Positions 1 to 7,870 of a DNA stretch of 34,400 nt are shown in pieces. Origin of the DNA: Anaerolineae bacterium (GTDB lineage: Bacteria > Chloroflexota > Anaerolineae > Epilineales > JAHCIE01); the NCBI GenBank assembly GCA_026129165.1, contig JAHCIP010000027.1, forward strand, positions 1-34,400. The letters run 5' to 3'. The notes under the pieces were generated by a model. The model did no database searches. It was given only the letters and a program-made list of their open reading frames with translations, and was not told the DNA's origin. The position numbers were made by a program, and so were the translations under genes. Position 1 is the stretch's first letter, and each line of letters opens with the position of its first letter.

Positions 1-2649
1 GCCAACGGCGGCTTCTCGGTGGGCACGCAGGGAACGGACTTCTTCCGCGGCGGCGACCTGGTCAACGGGCTGACGGGCATCCTGCAGTGGTCCTGGCCCG
101 GCTTCGGGGATAATACCTGGCGTATCCGCCCCGCCGCCGCCCACCCCACAACTTTCACCGTCGCCAATCCACGTCCGGCCAGCCCGCCCGCCGTGGGCGG
201 GGCCGCCATCAAGGCCGTAGGCATGAACCTGCTCAACTACTTCACGACCATTGACACGACCTCGAGCAACAGCTCAGGGCCGTGCGGTCCCGACGGGACG
301 CAGGATTGCCGGGGCGCGGACAGCGCGGCCGAGCTGAACCGCCAGCGCGAGCGGGCCTCGATTGTCGTCTGCGCCCTGGATGCCGATGTCTACGCCTTCA
401 TGGAACTGGAGAACACGACACCGAGCGACACCATCACCGACCTGCTGGGCGCCATTAACGCCCGCTGCGGCGGCGCGCACCCGTATGCCTTTGTCAACAC
501 GGGCGGGACGTTGGGGACGGACGCTATTAGAGTCCAACTCATCTATCGCACGGGGGTTGTATCGCCCGTCGGGTCGCCGGTGGTAGACCTGGACCCGATT
601 CACAACCGCCCGCCGACGGCGCAGACCTTCGACGTGGTGGACGCGGCCAATCCAGCCTTTGGGCAGCGCTTCACCGTGGTCGCCAACCACTTCAAGTCCA
701 AGGGCTGCCCTGGCACCGGGGCCGATGCGGACCAGGGCGACGGCCAGGGCTGTTTCAACGACAGGCGGACGCAGCAAGCGAGCCGCCTGCTGACCTGGCT
801 CAACGGAACGGTTATCCCTGCCGCGGGCGACCCGGATGTTTTGCTCCTCGGTGACTTCAACTCCTACGCTAAGGAAGACCCGGTGACGACGCTGGTGGCC
901 GGCGGCTATACCGACCTGGAGGAGAACTTCGACCCTGCCACCTATTCCTACCTGTTCGACGGCCAGCTCGGCCACCTCGACTACGGCTTCGCCAGCAGCA
1001 GCCTGCTGGCGCAGGTGACAGGGGCCGCGCCCTGGCACATCAACGCCGACGAGGTGGACCTGTTCGACTACAACGATGAGGTGAAGGACGCGGGCGAGTC
1101 GACTTTCGAGGAGAAGCCCGACGGCTCGGCGCTGGTTCCGCCGCGTGTCGTGTTCGCGCCTGGCACGCCCTACCGCGCTTCGGACCACGACCCGGTGCTG
1201 GTGGGCCTGTTCCCCGTCGCCGACCTGTCCATCACCAAGACGGACGGGGTGACAACGGCCACGCCGGGCGGCTCGGTGACGTACACGATTACGGCGTCCA
1301 ACGCCGGGCCGAGCAATGCGCCGGGCGCGACGGTGGCTGACACCTTCCCGGCTAGCTTGACGGCGACCTGGACGTGCGTGGGAGCGGGCGGCGGCACCTG
1401 TACCGCCTCTGGCTCCGGCAACATCAACGACACGGTGAACCTGCCGGCCGGCGGCTCGGTCACGTACACGGTGAGCGCGACCCTTGATCTGTCAGCCACA
1501 GGGACCTTGAGCAACACGGCAAGGGTGACAGCGCCGGACGGTGTCACGGATCCCACGCCAGACAACAACAGCGCCACGGACACCGATACCATTATCGCGC
1601 TGACGGCGACGCCGACAAGCACTTCGACGAGTACCCCAACGCCGACGAGCACACCGACGAGTACTTCGACAAGCACACCGACGAGCACACCGACCAGTAC
1701 GCCGACCAATACGCCGACTAGTACACCGACGAGTACGCCGACGAGTACCTCGACCAGCACGCCGACGCCGACGAGCACGCCGACGAGTACCTCGACCAGC
1801 ACGGCGACGAGCACACCGACGAGTACACCGACGAGTACCTCGACCAGCACGGCGACAAGCACACCGACGAGTACACCGACAAGCACGTCGACTCCGACGA
1901 GTACACCGACGAGCACTTCGACCAGCACAGCGACGAGTACAGCGACGGTAACGCCGACGCCGACCAACACCGCTATCCCAGGCCCGTCGAAGCCGGCGGC
2001 CTGGCGCGCGGGAACGTGGTTCTTGCGAAACACCCTCACCGGCGGCCCGGCCGACCTCGTCTTCCTCTACGGCCTCAGTACCGACATCCCCCTCATGTGC
2101 GACTGGGACGGCAATGGCAGCAAGACGCCCGGCGTGTTCCGCAACGGGGCGTGGTACTTGCGTAACTCCAACTCCAGCGGTGTCTCGGACGTCACGCTCG
2201 GCTACGGTCTGCCAGGCGATGTCCCGATCTGCGGCGACTGGGACGGCGACGGCGTGGACACAGTGGGGGTGGTGCGGGGCAACGCCTGGTACTTGCGCAA
2301 CAGCAATACCAGCGGCGTCGCTGACCTGACCTTCCTCTACGGCGCACTGGGTGACATCCCGTTCACGGGGGACTGGGACGGCAATGGGACGGACACGCCG
2401 GGCGTGCTGCGCAGTGGCGCCTGGTACCTGCGCAACACCAACAGCGGCGGTGTGGCTGACCTGGTCTTCCTGTATGGCGTGCCACCGGGCGACCATCCCG
2501 TCGTTGGCGACTGGAACAGGGATGCGATAGACACGCCGGGTGTCACTCGGGGGAACCTGTGGTACCTGCGTAATAGCAACTCGGCTGGCATAGCCGACAT
2601 CTGGTTCCAGTACGGGGCGGCGGGGGATACGATGCTCGTCTGGCGCTAG
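1..2649 (+). CDS. Secreted ExeM/NucH-like endonuclease with DUF11 domain, Thr/Pro linker and WYLRN repeats (5' partial)
   Basis: The frame is open to the first base, so the start lies upstream; the GTG at 19 is only the first in-window start. Counting from that GTG, residues about 60-397 form an endonuclease/exonuclease/phosphatase fold of the extracellular ExeM/NucH type: MELEN (metal-binding Glu, 128-132), NHFKSKGC (223-230), GDFNSY (278-283) and SDHDP (388-392) are the expected catalytic blocks. Cysteines such as those in CGPDGTQDC suit an exported, disulfide-bonded enzyme. Residues about 401-525 are a DUF11-type beta-sandwich (starts [10 protein letters not shown]). A Thr/Ser/Pro linker follows (about 527-650), then five WYLRN/GDWDGDG repeats (660-876), the last one incomplete. 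By family it cleaves extracellular DNA, and the repeats probably serve attachment or display. The signal peptide must be upstream of the window. The nuclease assignment is firm; the role of the C-terminal repeats is inferred. Confidence 0.88.
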   Translation, partial: ANGGFSVGTQGTDFFRGGDLVNGLTGILQWSWPGFGDNTWRIRPAAAHPTTFTVANPRPASPPAVGGAAIKAVGMNLLNYFTTIDTTSSNSSGPCGPDGTQDCRGADSAAELNRQRERASIVVCALDADVYAFMELENTTPSDTITDLLGAINARCGGAHPYAFVNTGGTLGTDAIRVQLIYRTGVVSPVGSPVVDLDPIHNRPPTAQTFDVVDAANPAFGQRFTVVANHFKSKGCPGTGADADQGDGQGCFNDRRTQQASRLLTWLNGTVIPAAGDPDVLLLGDFNSYAKEDPVTTLVAGGYTDLEENFDPATYSYLFDGQLGHLDYGFASSSLLAQVTGAAPWHINADEVDLFDYNDEVKDAGESTFEEKPDGSALVPPRVVFAPGTPYRASDHDPVLVGLFPVADLSITKTDGVTTATPGGSVTYTITASNAGPSNAPGATVADTFPASLTATWTCVGAGGGTCTASGSGNINDTVNLPAGGSVTYTVSATLDLSATGTLSNTARVTAPDGVTDPTPDNNSATDTDTIIALTATPTSTSTSTPTPTSTPTSTSTSTPTSTPTSTPTNTPTSTPTSTPTSTSTSTPTPTSTPTSTSTSTATSTPTSTPTSTSTSTATSTPTSTPTSTSTPTSTPTSTSTSTATSTATVTPTPTNTAIPGPSKPAAWRAGTWFLRNTLTGGPADLVFLYGLSTDIPLMCDWDGNGSKTPGVFRNGAWYLRNSNSSGVSDVTLGYGLPGDVPICGDWDGDGVDTVGVVRGNAWYLRNSNTSGVADLTFLYGALGDIPFTGDWDGNGTDTPGVLRSGAWYLRNTNSGGVADLVFLYGVPPGDHPVVGDWNRDAIDTPGVTRGNLWYLRNSNSAGIADIWFQYGAAGDTMLVWR
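1602..1974 (+). repeat. Simple-sequence tract coding a Thr/Ser/Pro linker
   Basis: This is a degenerate tandem repeat of ACG-CCG-ACG-AGT/AGC-type units (TPTS and TSTS at protein level) inside the nuclease gene. It encodes the flexible stalk between the DUF11 domain and the WYLRN repeats. The opposite strand is open here and would read [13 protein letters not shown] protein, but only as a by-product of the repeat. Length variation between strains by slippage is expected. Confidence 0.9.
1989..2649 (+). repeat. Five tandem WYLRNSN/GDWDGDG protein repeats
   Basis: About 45-residue units follow the pattern (G)xWYLRNSNxxGxADxxFxYGxxGDxPxxGDWDGDGxDTxGVxR. Four are complete and a fifth is cut off after its YG segment. 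The GDWDGDG blocks resemble Asp-rich calcium-binding loops seen in FG-GAP-like propeller repeats. Such C-terminal arrays are common on secreted proteins of Chloroflexota. Binding or anchoring is inferred from this pattern and not shown by the sequence. Confidence 0.75.
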
Positions 2650-2778
2650 AACAGGGGGCAGGGGCAGTGATCAGTGGGTAGTGGTCAATGAGAGAGGGTG
2701 ACGAGGGACGGAGGACGGAGGCCAGGTTGGGGCTGCCTCACGTCCTCCGTCTCCGTTCTCGGCACACGCAGCCGGGGG
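2650..2778. other. Convergent intergenic gap, purine-rich simple sequence with an inverted repeat
   Basis: The gap lies between the convergent nuclease and arsM genes. It contains GGACGGAGGACGG-like simple sequence and a perfect 9-bp inverted repeat, ACGGAGGAC (2708-2716) and GTCCTCCGT (2742-2750), with a 25-nt loop. There is no T tract on either strand, so it is at best a weak terminator. No coding sequence is supported here. Confidence 0.5.
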
Positions 2779-3597
2779 TCAATTGAGTGGCTTGTAGCCT
2801 CGGACCTTCAGGCTGTAGATGGGGCCGTTGGGGCCGCCGATGCCTTCCCACTCTGGCGCATCCTCGGTATAGGTCGAGCGCGCCAGGGGCGCGACGTGCT
2901 CGAAGCCGGCTGATGTCATTTTAGCAGTGTAGTCGCTCTCAGGCAGCGCGCCGGAGATGCAGCCGGCCCACAGTTCGACGTCGCGCTTGACGGCCTCCGG
3001 CAGTTCGCCCGCTGTGACCAGGTCCGACACGACCAGACGCCCACCGGGCTTGAGGACGCGGAACGCTTCGCGGAAGACCTGGTCTTTATCCGGCGATAGG
3101 TTGATGACACAGTTGGAGATAATCAGGTCCACCGAGTCGTTGGCGACGGGTAACGCCTCGATGAGGCCCTGGCGAAACTCGACATTGGCCAAGCCCAGCC
3201 GGCTTGCCGCGTCGGCCGCCCGTTCCAGCATGGCCGGGGTCATGTCCACGCCGATGACGTGGCCCGTCGGGCCGACATAGCGGGCGGCGATGAAGCAGTC
3301 CAGCCCGCCGCCGCTGCCCAGGTCCAGCACCGTCTCGCCGGGCTGGGGTTGGGCAAAGGCGATGGGGTTGCCGCAACCCAGGCTAAACGACGCCACCTCC
3401 TCCGATAGCCCGGTCAGTTCCTCGCTGCTGTAGAAGCCGACGCCCACCGACGTGTCAGGAGCCGACGCTTCGCCGCAGCAGGCGCTGTCGCTCGGCCCGC
3501 AACAGCTTCCACTTGTCGCGGCGCGGGCGTAGCGCTCCCGCACCGCCCCGCGCACTTCCTCCGCACTGAGCATGGTGACATCCACCAGCGTAGACAT
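2779..3597 (-). CDS. arsM: Arsenite S-adenosylmethionine methyltransferase ArsM
   Basis: This 272-residue cytoplasmic enzyme methylates As(III) with SAM. The SAM-binding motif is DLGSGGGLD (92-100). The three cysteines expected of ArsM are present: C75 (SLGCGNP), C163 (SNCVINL) and C213 (WAGCISG); the 50-residue spacing between the last two equals that of the characterised algal ArsM. Vicinal Cys pairs near the N-terminus (C32-C33 and C40-C41) are typical of bacterial members. The start at 3597 is supported by AGGAGA seven bases upstream. The gene is the last of arsR-arsC-arsM, 12 nt after arsC, so it should be induced by As(III) through ArsR. No arsenite efflux gene (arsB/acr3) is in the operon, suggesting that methylation is a main route of detoxification at this locus. 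The assignment is firm. Confidence 0.93.
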   Translation of the reverse strand: MSTLVDVTMLSAEEVRGAVRERYARAATSGSCCGPSDSACCGEASAPDTSVGVGFYSSEELTGLSEEVASFSLGCGNPIAFAQPQPGETVLDLGSGGGLDCFIAARYVGPTGHVIGVDMTPAMLERAADAASRLGLANVEFRQGLIEALPVANDSVDLIISNCVINLSPDKDQVFREAFRVLKPGGRLVVSDLVTAGELPEAVKRDVELWAGCISGALPESDYTAKMTSAGFEHVAPLARSTYTEDAPEWEGIGGPNGPIYSLKVRGYKPLN

Positions 3598-3609
3598 GAT
3601 TCATTCTCC

Positions 3610-4053
3610 TTATTGATGAGACGCAAAGTCTTGCAGCCACTCGTCCAACTCATCGCGCACGCGGCGGAACACCGCCAACCGCGCTGCCTCGTCGCCTGTC
3701 ACAGCCGCCGGGTCCTCGAAGCTATAGTGTAGGCGGGTGACGGCGCCCGGAAACACCGGGCAGGTTTCGTTCGCATTGTCGCAGACCGTGATGACGTAGT
3801 CCATCGGCTGGCCGAGGAATTCCTCCACGCCCTTGCTGCGCGCCTGGGAGATATCAATCCCCATTTCAGCCATAACCTGCACCGCCAGAGGGTGAACGCC
3901 TTTCGGCGCGACGCCCGCGCTGTACACCTCGAAGCGGTTCCCGCTCCGCGCCCGCAGCAGGGCCTCCGCCATCTGCGATCGGGCCGAGTTGCCCGTACAC
4001 AGAATCAGGACACGGGGCGGCTCGCGTTGGCCTTGATCTCTGTTTAGCAACAT
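3610..4053 (-). CDS. arsC: Arsenate reductase, thioredoxin-coupled low-molecular-weight phosphatase type
   Basis: This 147-residue cytoplasmic enzyme reduces arsenate to arsenite. The P-loop is CTGNSARS (C19, R25; CX5R). The redox cysteines C91 and C98 lie in VCDNANETC. The Cys spacing (72, then 7) matches the thioredoxin-linked plasmid pI258 ArsC (10/82/89). I chose the ATG at 4053, which overlaps the 3' end of arsR by 10 nt and gives a standard-length protein; the frame is open further upstream but would read through arsR. It makes the As(III) that ArsR senses and ArsM methylates. Overlap with arsR and the 12-nt gap to arsM indicate one transcript. Confidence 0.93.
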   Translation of the reverse strand: MLLNRDQGQREPPRVLILCTGNSARSQMAEALLRARSGNRFEVYSAGVAPKGVHPLAVQVMAEMGIDISQARSKGVEEFLGQPMDYVITVCDNANETCPVFPGAVTRLHYSFEDPAAVTGDEAARLAVFRRVRDELDEWLQDFASHQ

Positions 4054-4385
4054 GCGGTCTCCTCCATCTCTGGGGCGCAGCACGCCTCCAGCTCCTGAGT
4101 CAGCGCGGCCACTTCCTCGCGCAGCCAGCGCAAGGTGTCCTCGTTCAAGCAGTAGCAGCGGGCTGGCCCCTCGACCGTCCCCGCCACCACCCCAGCCTCG
4201 CGAAGCACCTTGAGGTGCTCGCTGACGGTGGACTGGGCCAGGTGACTGGCAGCCACCAAGTCGCCCGTGATACACTGAGGATGCTCCGCCATGTAGCGCA
4301 CCAGTTGCATCCGTAGCGGGTTGCCCAGGGCTTTGAAAACTAGTACCAGCCGTTCATCGCGGTCTGGTAGTGCAATGGTCTTCAT
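4044..4385 (-). CDS. arsR: ArsR-family arsenite-responsive repressor
   Basis: This 113-residue winged-helix repressor has the recognition region STVSEHLKVLREAGVV (52-67). The usual ELCVCDL metal site is absent from the recognition helix. Instead, cysteines occur at C38, C77 and C79, with vicinal pairs C102-C103 and C112-C113 at the C-terminus, resembling ArsR variants that bind As(III) through C-terminal thiols. The start is set at the ATG at 4385 (GGAG ten bases upstream). A longer in-frame start at 4451 would lie inside the promoter's -35 box and is rejected. It is first in the arsR-arsC-arsM operon and probably autoregulates through the inverted repeats just upstream. Family is certain; the exact thiol ligands are inferred. 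Confidence 0.92.
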   Translation of the reverse strand: MKTIALPDRDERLVLVFKALGNPLRMQLVRYMAEHPQCITGDLVAASHLAQSTVSEHLKVLREAGVVAGTVEGPARCYCLNEDTLRWLREEVAALTQELEACCAPEMEETACC

Positions 4386-4399
4386 ATTTCTTGTGCTCC

Positions 4400-4433
4400 A
4401 TCGTATTTTTACGATTATCGGGATTATACGATA
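4400..4433 (-). promoter_or_regulatory. Tandem ArsR-type operators
   Basis: Two adjacent inverted repeats are present. The first is ATCGTA-TTTT-TACGAT at 4400-4415, perfect 6-bp arms. The second is TATCG-N8-CGATA at 4416-4433. Both use the same ATCG(T)/(A)CGAT half-site. The second covers the -10 box and the first covers the expected start of transcription, which fits simple repression by ArsR. Confidence 0.8.
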
Positions 4434-4451
4434 AAACACGGCATTTGTCAA
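4423..4451 (-). promoter_or_regulatory. Consensus sigma70-type promoter of the ars operon
   Basis: On the minus strand TTGACA (4451-4446) is followed by 17 nt and TATAAT (4428-4423), a perfect match to the housekeeping consensus with optimal spacing. It lies 38 nt upstream of the arsR ATG and overlaps the operator repeats. Confidence 0.88.
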
Positions 4452-4481
4452 GGGGGGGCGAGAGGATTTTTGGAGTTAATT

Positions 4482-5573
4482 CTAGAGGATGAGCATGGCG
4501 TCGCCGAAGCTGAAGAAGCGGTAGCCCTCGGCGACGGCCTCCCCGTAGGCGGCCAGCATAGTCTCACGGCTGGCGAAGGCGCTGACGAGCATGAGCAGCG
4601 TCGAGCGCGGCAGGTGGAAGTTGGTGATGAGGGCATCCACCGCGCGGAAGCGGTAGCCGGGGGTGATGAACAGGCGGGTCCAGCCCGAGTAGGGAGACGG
4701 AGGAGGGGGGAGGGAGGAGGGAGGAGGGCACCCACCACCCACCACCCACTGGCCTGGGTCTATGCCTTCGCTGGCAACTGCGGCTGACTCGAGGACGCGC
4801 ACGGCGGTCGTGCCTACGGCGACGATGCGGCCGCCGGCTGCCCGCGCCGCCGCGATGGCCTCGGCGGTCGCCGCGTTTAACTCGGCCCACTCGCTGTGCA
4901 TCACGTGCTGACGCGCGTCCTCGACCTCCACGGGGCGAAAGGTGTCCAGCCCGACGTGGAGGGTGACAAAGGCAAAGCCGATGCCCATCTCGGCGAGGCG
5001 CTGGATCAGGTCGGGCGTGAAGTGGAGGCCGGCGGTAGGGGCGGCGGCCGAGCCGACGACGCGGCTGTAGACCGTCTGGTAGCGTTCAGGGTCGGCCAGC
5101 GGCGCGTGGATGTAGGGCGGCAGCGGCGTGACGCCAATCTGGGGCAGCAGCGGCTCGATGGGCGCGTCGAAGCGCACCAGTCGGCCGCCCGCTTCGGTCT
5201 CCCCCACAATCTCAGCGCTTACCTGACCATTACCGAGCGCGAGTCGAACGCCTGGAACGAGCCGCCGCCCCCGCGCCAGAGTCTCCCACGTCACGCTATC
5301 CACCGGCTTGAGCAGCAGCAATTCGACCCGCGCCCCACCGGGCAGCTTGCGGCCCAGCAGTCGCGCCGGCCGGACGCGGCTATCGTTCGCTACCAACAGA
5401 TCGCCGGGGCGCAGGAAGGCGGGCAGGTCGTAGAAGTGGTGGTGCGAGCGACGGCCGCTCGCTCGATCCAGCACGAGCAGCCGGCTGCTGTCCCTCGGCT
5501 CGACGGGGGTCTGGGCGATGCGGTCGGCGGGCAAATGATAGTCGTAATCCTGGGTACGGAGAGGATGAGTCAC
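4482..5573 (-). CDS. queA: S-adenosylmethionine:tRNA ribosyltransferase-isomerase (queuosine synthesis)
   Basis: This 363-residue cytoplasmic enzyme transfers the ribosyl part of SAM to 7-aminomethyl-7-deazaguanine in tRNA, forming epoxyqueuosine. Family blocks are present: the start (YDYHLPADRIAQTP), the middle (PTAGLHFTPDL), VGTTAVRVLESA, ITPGYRFRAVDALITNFHLP and the C-terminal FFSFGDAMLIL. The start is GTG at 5573; no better in-frame start or clear Shine-Dalgarno is visible. Between VGTTAVRVLESA and FITPGYRF sits a Gly/Pro/Ser-rich stretch (about residues 274-294) that the family does not normally have. It is encoded by purine-rich simple sequence like that found between genes here. Both flanking conserved blocks remain in frame, so the enzyme is probably active. 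No other queuosine genes are in the window. Confidence 0.93.
   Translation of the reverse strand: MTHPLRTQDYDYHLPADRIAQTPVEPRDSSRLLVLDRASGRRSHHHFYDLPAFLRPGDLLVANDSRVRPARLLGRKLPGGARVELLLLKPVDSVTWETLARGRRLVPGVRLALGNGQVSAEIVGETEAGGRLVRFDAPIEPLLPQIGVTPLPPYIHAPLADPERYQTVYSRVVGSAAAPTAGLHFTPDLIQRLAEMGIGFAFVTLHVGLDTFRPVEVEDARQHVMHSEWAELNAATAEAIAAARAAGGRIVAVGTTAVRVLESAAVASEGIDPGQWVVGGGCPPPSSLPPPPSPYSGWTRLFITPGYRFRAVDALITNFHLPRSTLLMLVSAFASRETMLAAYGEAVAEGYRFFSFGDAMLIL
4692..4750. repeat. Purine-rich simple-sequence insertion inside queA
   Basis: On the plus strand this is a run of GGAGGAGGG, GGGAGG and CACCCACCACC units; on the coding strand it gives GGGCPPPSSLPPPPS. The tract resembles the GGACGGAGG sequence in the 2650-2778 gap. 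It keeps the queA frame and falls where the enzyme probably has a surface loop. Confidence 0.7.
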
Positions 5574-5618
5574 AGGTCAACCGTTCGGATGATAGGCGGA
5601 TACTCTTTTAGATTGGGA

Positions 5619-5647
5619 AGCATAGCATAGAGCCTGGTGAAGGGCAA
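5619..5647 (-). promoter_or_regulatory. Possible queA promoter
   Basis: On the minus strand TTGCCC (5647-5642), 17 nt, then TATGCT (5624-5619). It lies 46 nt upstream of the queA GTG and back to back with the plus-strand leader promoter. The hexamers are imperfect, so confidence is modest. Confidence 0.4.
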
Positions 5648-5653
5648 AACCCC

Positions 5654-5683
5654 TTGACAGCCCTGTGTGGCTTGTGGTACAAT
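5654..5683 (+). promoter_or_regulatory. Promoter of the leader ORF and ABC operon
   Basis: TTGACA (5654-5659), 18 nt, then TACAAT (5678-5683). Transcription would begin near 5690, only about ten bases before the Shine-Dalgarno of the 34-codon leader. No other strong promoter is seen before 6075, so this probably also drives the ABC operon. Confidence 0.75.
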
Positions 5684-5712
5684 CTGGGTAAGACTACAGA
5701 AGGAGGTGAATG

Positions 5713-5817
5713 ATGCTGCGCTACGGTTCTGCCCTGGTTCGCGCCAAGGCCGCCGCCCGCCTCAGGCTGGCGGGACTGGCTTCTGTTCATAGCCGTAGTG
5801 CGCTTGTTCACCGGTAG
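5713..5817 (+). CDS. 34-residue Arg/Ala/Leu-rich putative leader peptide
   Basis: A short ORF follows a near-perfect Shine-Dalgarno AGGAGGTG (5701-5708). Two consecutive in-frame ATGs occur at 5710 and 5713; the second has the better spacing. The product begins MLRYGSALVRAK and ends SALVHR. It holds six Arg, one Lys and two His but no acidic residue, and no signal peptide is evident. It resembles no family I know. It sits about 23 nt after the predicted transcription start and just ahead of two hairpins with shared arms, ending in a terminator, upstream of an ABC exporter operon. This is the layout of a regulatory leader peptide, comparable in outline with leader-controlled drug exporters such as bmrCD of Bacillus. 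Translation itself is well supported by the Shine-Dalgarno; the regulatory role is inferred. It could instead be an independent small basic protein. Confidence 0.6.
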   Translation: MLRYGSALVRAKAAARLRLAGLASVHSRSALVHR

Positions 5818-5834
5818 GTAGCTCTAGACTATCC

Positions 5835-5902
5835 GCCGTGGGCGCACTGGCTGCTGCCCACGGCATTTTCATGCCGTCAGACCGCTTGCGGCTGCCGTGG
5901 GC
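5835..5902 (+). promoter_or_regulatory. Attenuator-like hairpin with alternative pairing
   Basis: GCCGTGGGC (5835-5843) can pair with GCCCACGGC (5856-5864). The same nine bases recur as the left arm of the following terminator (5894-5902), so the 5856-5864 arm can pair with that copy instead and disrupt the terminator. This gives the 1:2, 3:4 versus 2:3 choice typical of attenuators. The leader stop codon lies 17 nt before the first arm, so the geometry is not that of a classical trp leader. Confidence 0.6.
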
Positions 5903-5930
5903 CACCTCTCGTGCCCACGGCTTTTTGTTT
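5894..5930 (+). terminator. Intrinsic terminator ahead of the ABC operon
   Basis: A perfect 9-bp stem, GCCGTGGGC (5894-5902) with GCCCACGGC (5913-5921), has a 10-nt loop and is followed directly by TTTTTGTTT (5922-5930). It lies between the leader ORF and the ABC ATPase gene, so it would stop most transcripts before the operon unless opened. Confidence 0.82.
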
Positions 5931-5940
5931 GCCTCGAAGA

Positions 5941-6046
5941 GGGCAACCACAGAGGGTTGCCCCTACAGAGGACACGGGGTAGGGGCAACCCTGCGTGGTT
6001 GCCTCCGACGAATAAAACGCGTAGGGGCAACTCTCTGTGGTTGCCC
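5941..6046. repeat. Three copies of a 26-nt GTAGGGGCAAC palindromic repeat
   Basis: The unit is close to GTAGGGGCAACCCTCTGTGG followed by TTGCCC. Copies lie at 5941-5966 (inverted), 5979-6003 and 6021-6046 (both direct). Each is itself an imperfect palindrome (GGGCAACC ... GGTTGCCC). I recognise it as a dispersed repeat common in Chloroflexota genomes. It fills the space between the terminator and the ABC ATPase gene, and the inverted first copy can pair with either of the others. Confidence 0.8.
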
Positions 6047-6074
6047 GCCTGCTGATTGATAAGAGGGAGGTCAC

Positions 6075-6965
<891 letters not shown>

Positions 6966-6967
6966 CC

Positions 6968-7870
6968 GTGAGCCATCAGGTCAGCGCTATGTCTAACTTT
7001 GTCCAATCACTCACCGTCGGTGAGGCGCATGTCACCGTCATTAACATCGCCTACGCCGATTGGAACTTCCCGGCTGGCCTGGATACGGCTGCCTCGCCCT
7101 GGTGGCCGCCGTATGCGGCCCAGTTCGAGCAGCCCGTCTGGTCGCATCATAATGTCGTTCACATCGCCCTGGCCGACGCCTCCATCCTGGTCGACGCCGG
7201 CTTTGACGATCTACCCGACTCGCCCTACCAACTGCCGCGCTTTCGACGAAATGTGGATTTGAGCGCGGCGTTGAGGGAAGTCGGCGTCGCGCCAGAGGAC
7301 ATCACGCACGTCGTGATTACCCACCCTCACGATGACCACATCGGTGGGCTAACGGTGAAACAGGGGACGAGCTACACGCCCCGCTTCCCCCAGGCCCGTG
7401 TCCTACTGAGCCGTTGGGATTGGGAGGGCAACCCGGACCGCGAGGACCCGACTGAAGTGTGCGCCTGGACCCTCAATGTGGTTGACCGTGCAGGGCGGCT
7501 GAACCTGGTAGACGGCTCTCAAGAGGTCGCGCCTGGCGTGACCATCCTGCCCGCCCCCGGCGAGACACCGGGCCACCAGATTGTGCGGGTCCAGTCCGAG
7601 GGCCAGACGGCCTACGTCCTGGGCGACTTGTTTCACCATCCGGTGATGGTCGAGCAGCCGTGGGTGAACCGGGGTCGAGATGTCGAGCAGGTGTTGGCCT
7701 CTCGGCAGCGACTAGCCGAGGCGGCGCTGGCCGAGGATGCTTTGCTCGTGGCCTACCATATTGGAACACTGGGCAAACTACGACCGACTGCGACCGGGTT
7801 CACCTGGGAGCCGGTCCGGCCCATCGAATCGTTGACCCTCTTAAACCAAGAGGGAGAGGTAATGGTATGA
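6968..7870 (+). CDS. Metallo-beta-lactamase-fold hydrolase
   Basis: This is a soluble MBL-fold protein of about 300 residues. The zinc motif is THPHDDHIGG (HxHxDH), followed by GETPGHQ, GDLFHH and a late His in VAYHIG, so the dinuclear site looks complete. Its overall form suits the broad hydrolase branch (lactonases, esterases, quinolone-degrading-like enzymes) and not class B penicillinases, but the substrate is unknown. The start is GTG at 6968 or ATG at 6989 (MSNFVQS); neither has a good Shine-Dalgarno. The gene lies between ATPase and permease and overlaps the permease by 4 nt (ATGA), so the three are co-translated. An enzyme placed between the halves of an exporter suggests it acts on the transported compound or its precursor; this is inference from position. 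Confidence 0.88.
   Translation: MSHQVSAMSNFVQSLTVGEAHVTVINIAYADWNFPAGLDTAASPWWPPYAAQFEQPVWSHHNVVHIALADASILVDAGFDDLPDSPYQLPRFRRNVDLSAALREVGVAPEDITHVVITHPHDDHIGGLTVKQGTSYTPRFPQARVLLSRWDWEGNPDREDPTEVCAWTLNVVDRAGRLNLVDGSQEVAPGVTILPAPGETPGHQIVRVQSEGQTAYVLGDLFHHPVMVEQPWVNRGRDVEQVLASRQRLAEAALAEDALLVAYHIGTLGKLRPTATGFTWEPVRPIESLTLLNQEGEVMV

Noticed and set aside
1609..1960. CRISPR array
   Set aside because: The short repeats here are coding simple sequence without regular unique spacers; no cas genes are in the window.
1170..2039. Minus-strand ORF reading VLVGVLVEV repeats
   Set aside because: It is the antisense of the Thr/Pro simple-sequence linker; the repeat keeps several frames open. The plus strand has recognisable domains on both sides.
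5835..5930. T-box riboswitch
   Set aside because: The conserved T-box bulge sequence is absent and the downstream genes are not tRNA synthetase or amino-acid genes; the hairpins with shared arms fit an attenuator better.
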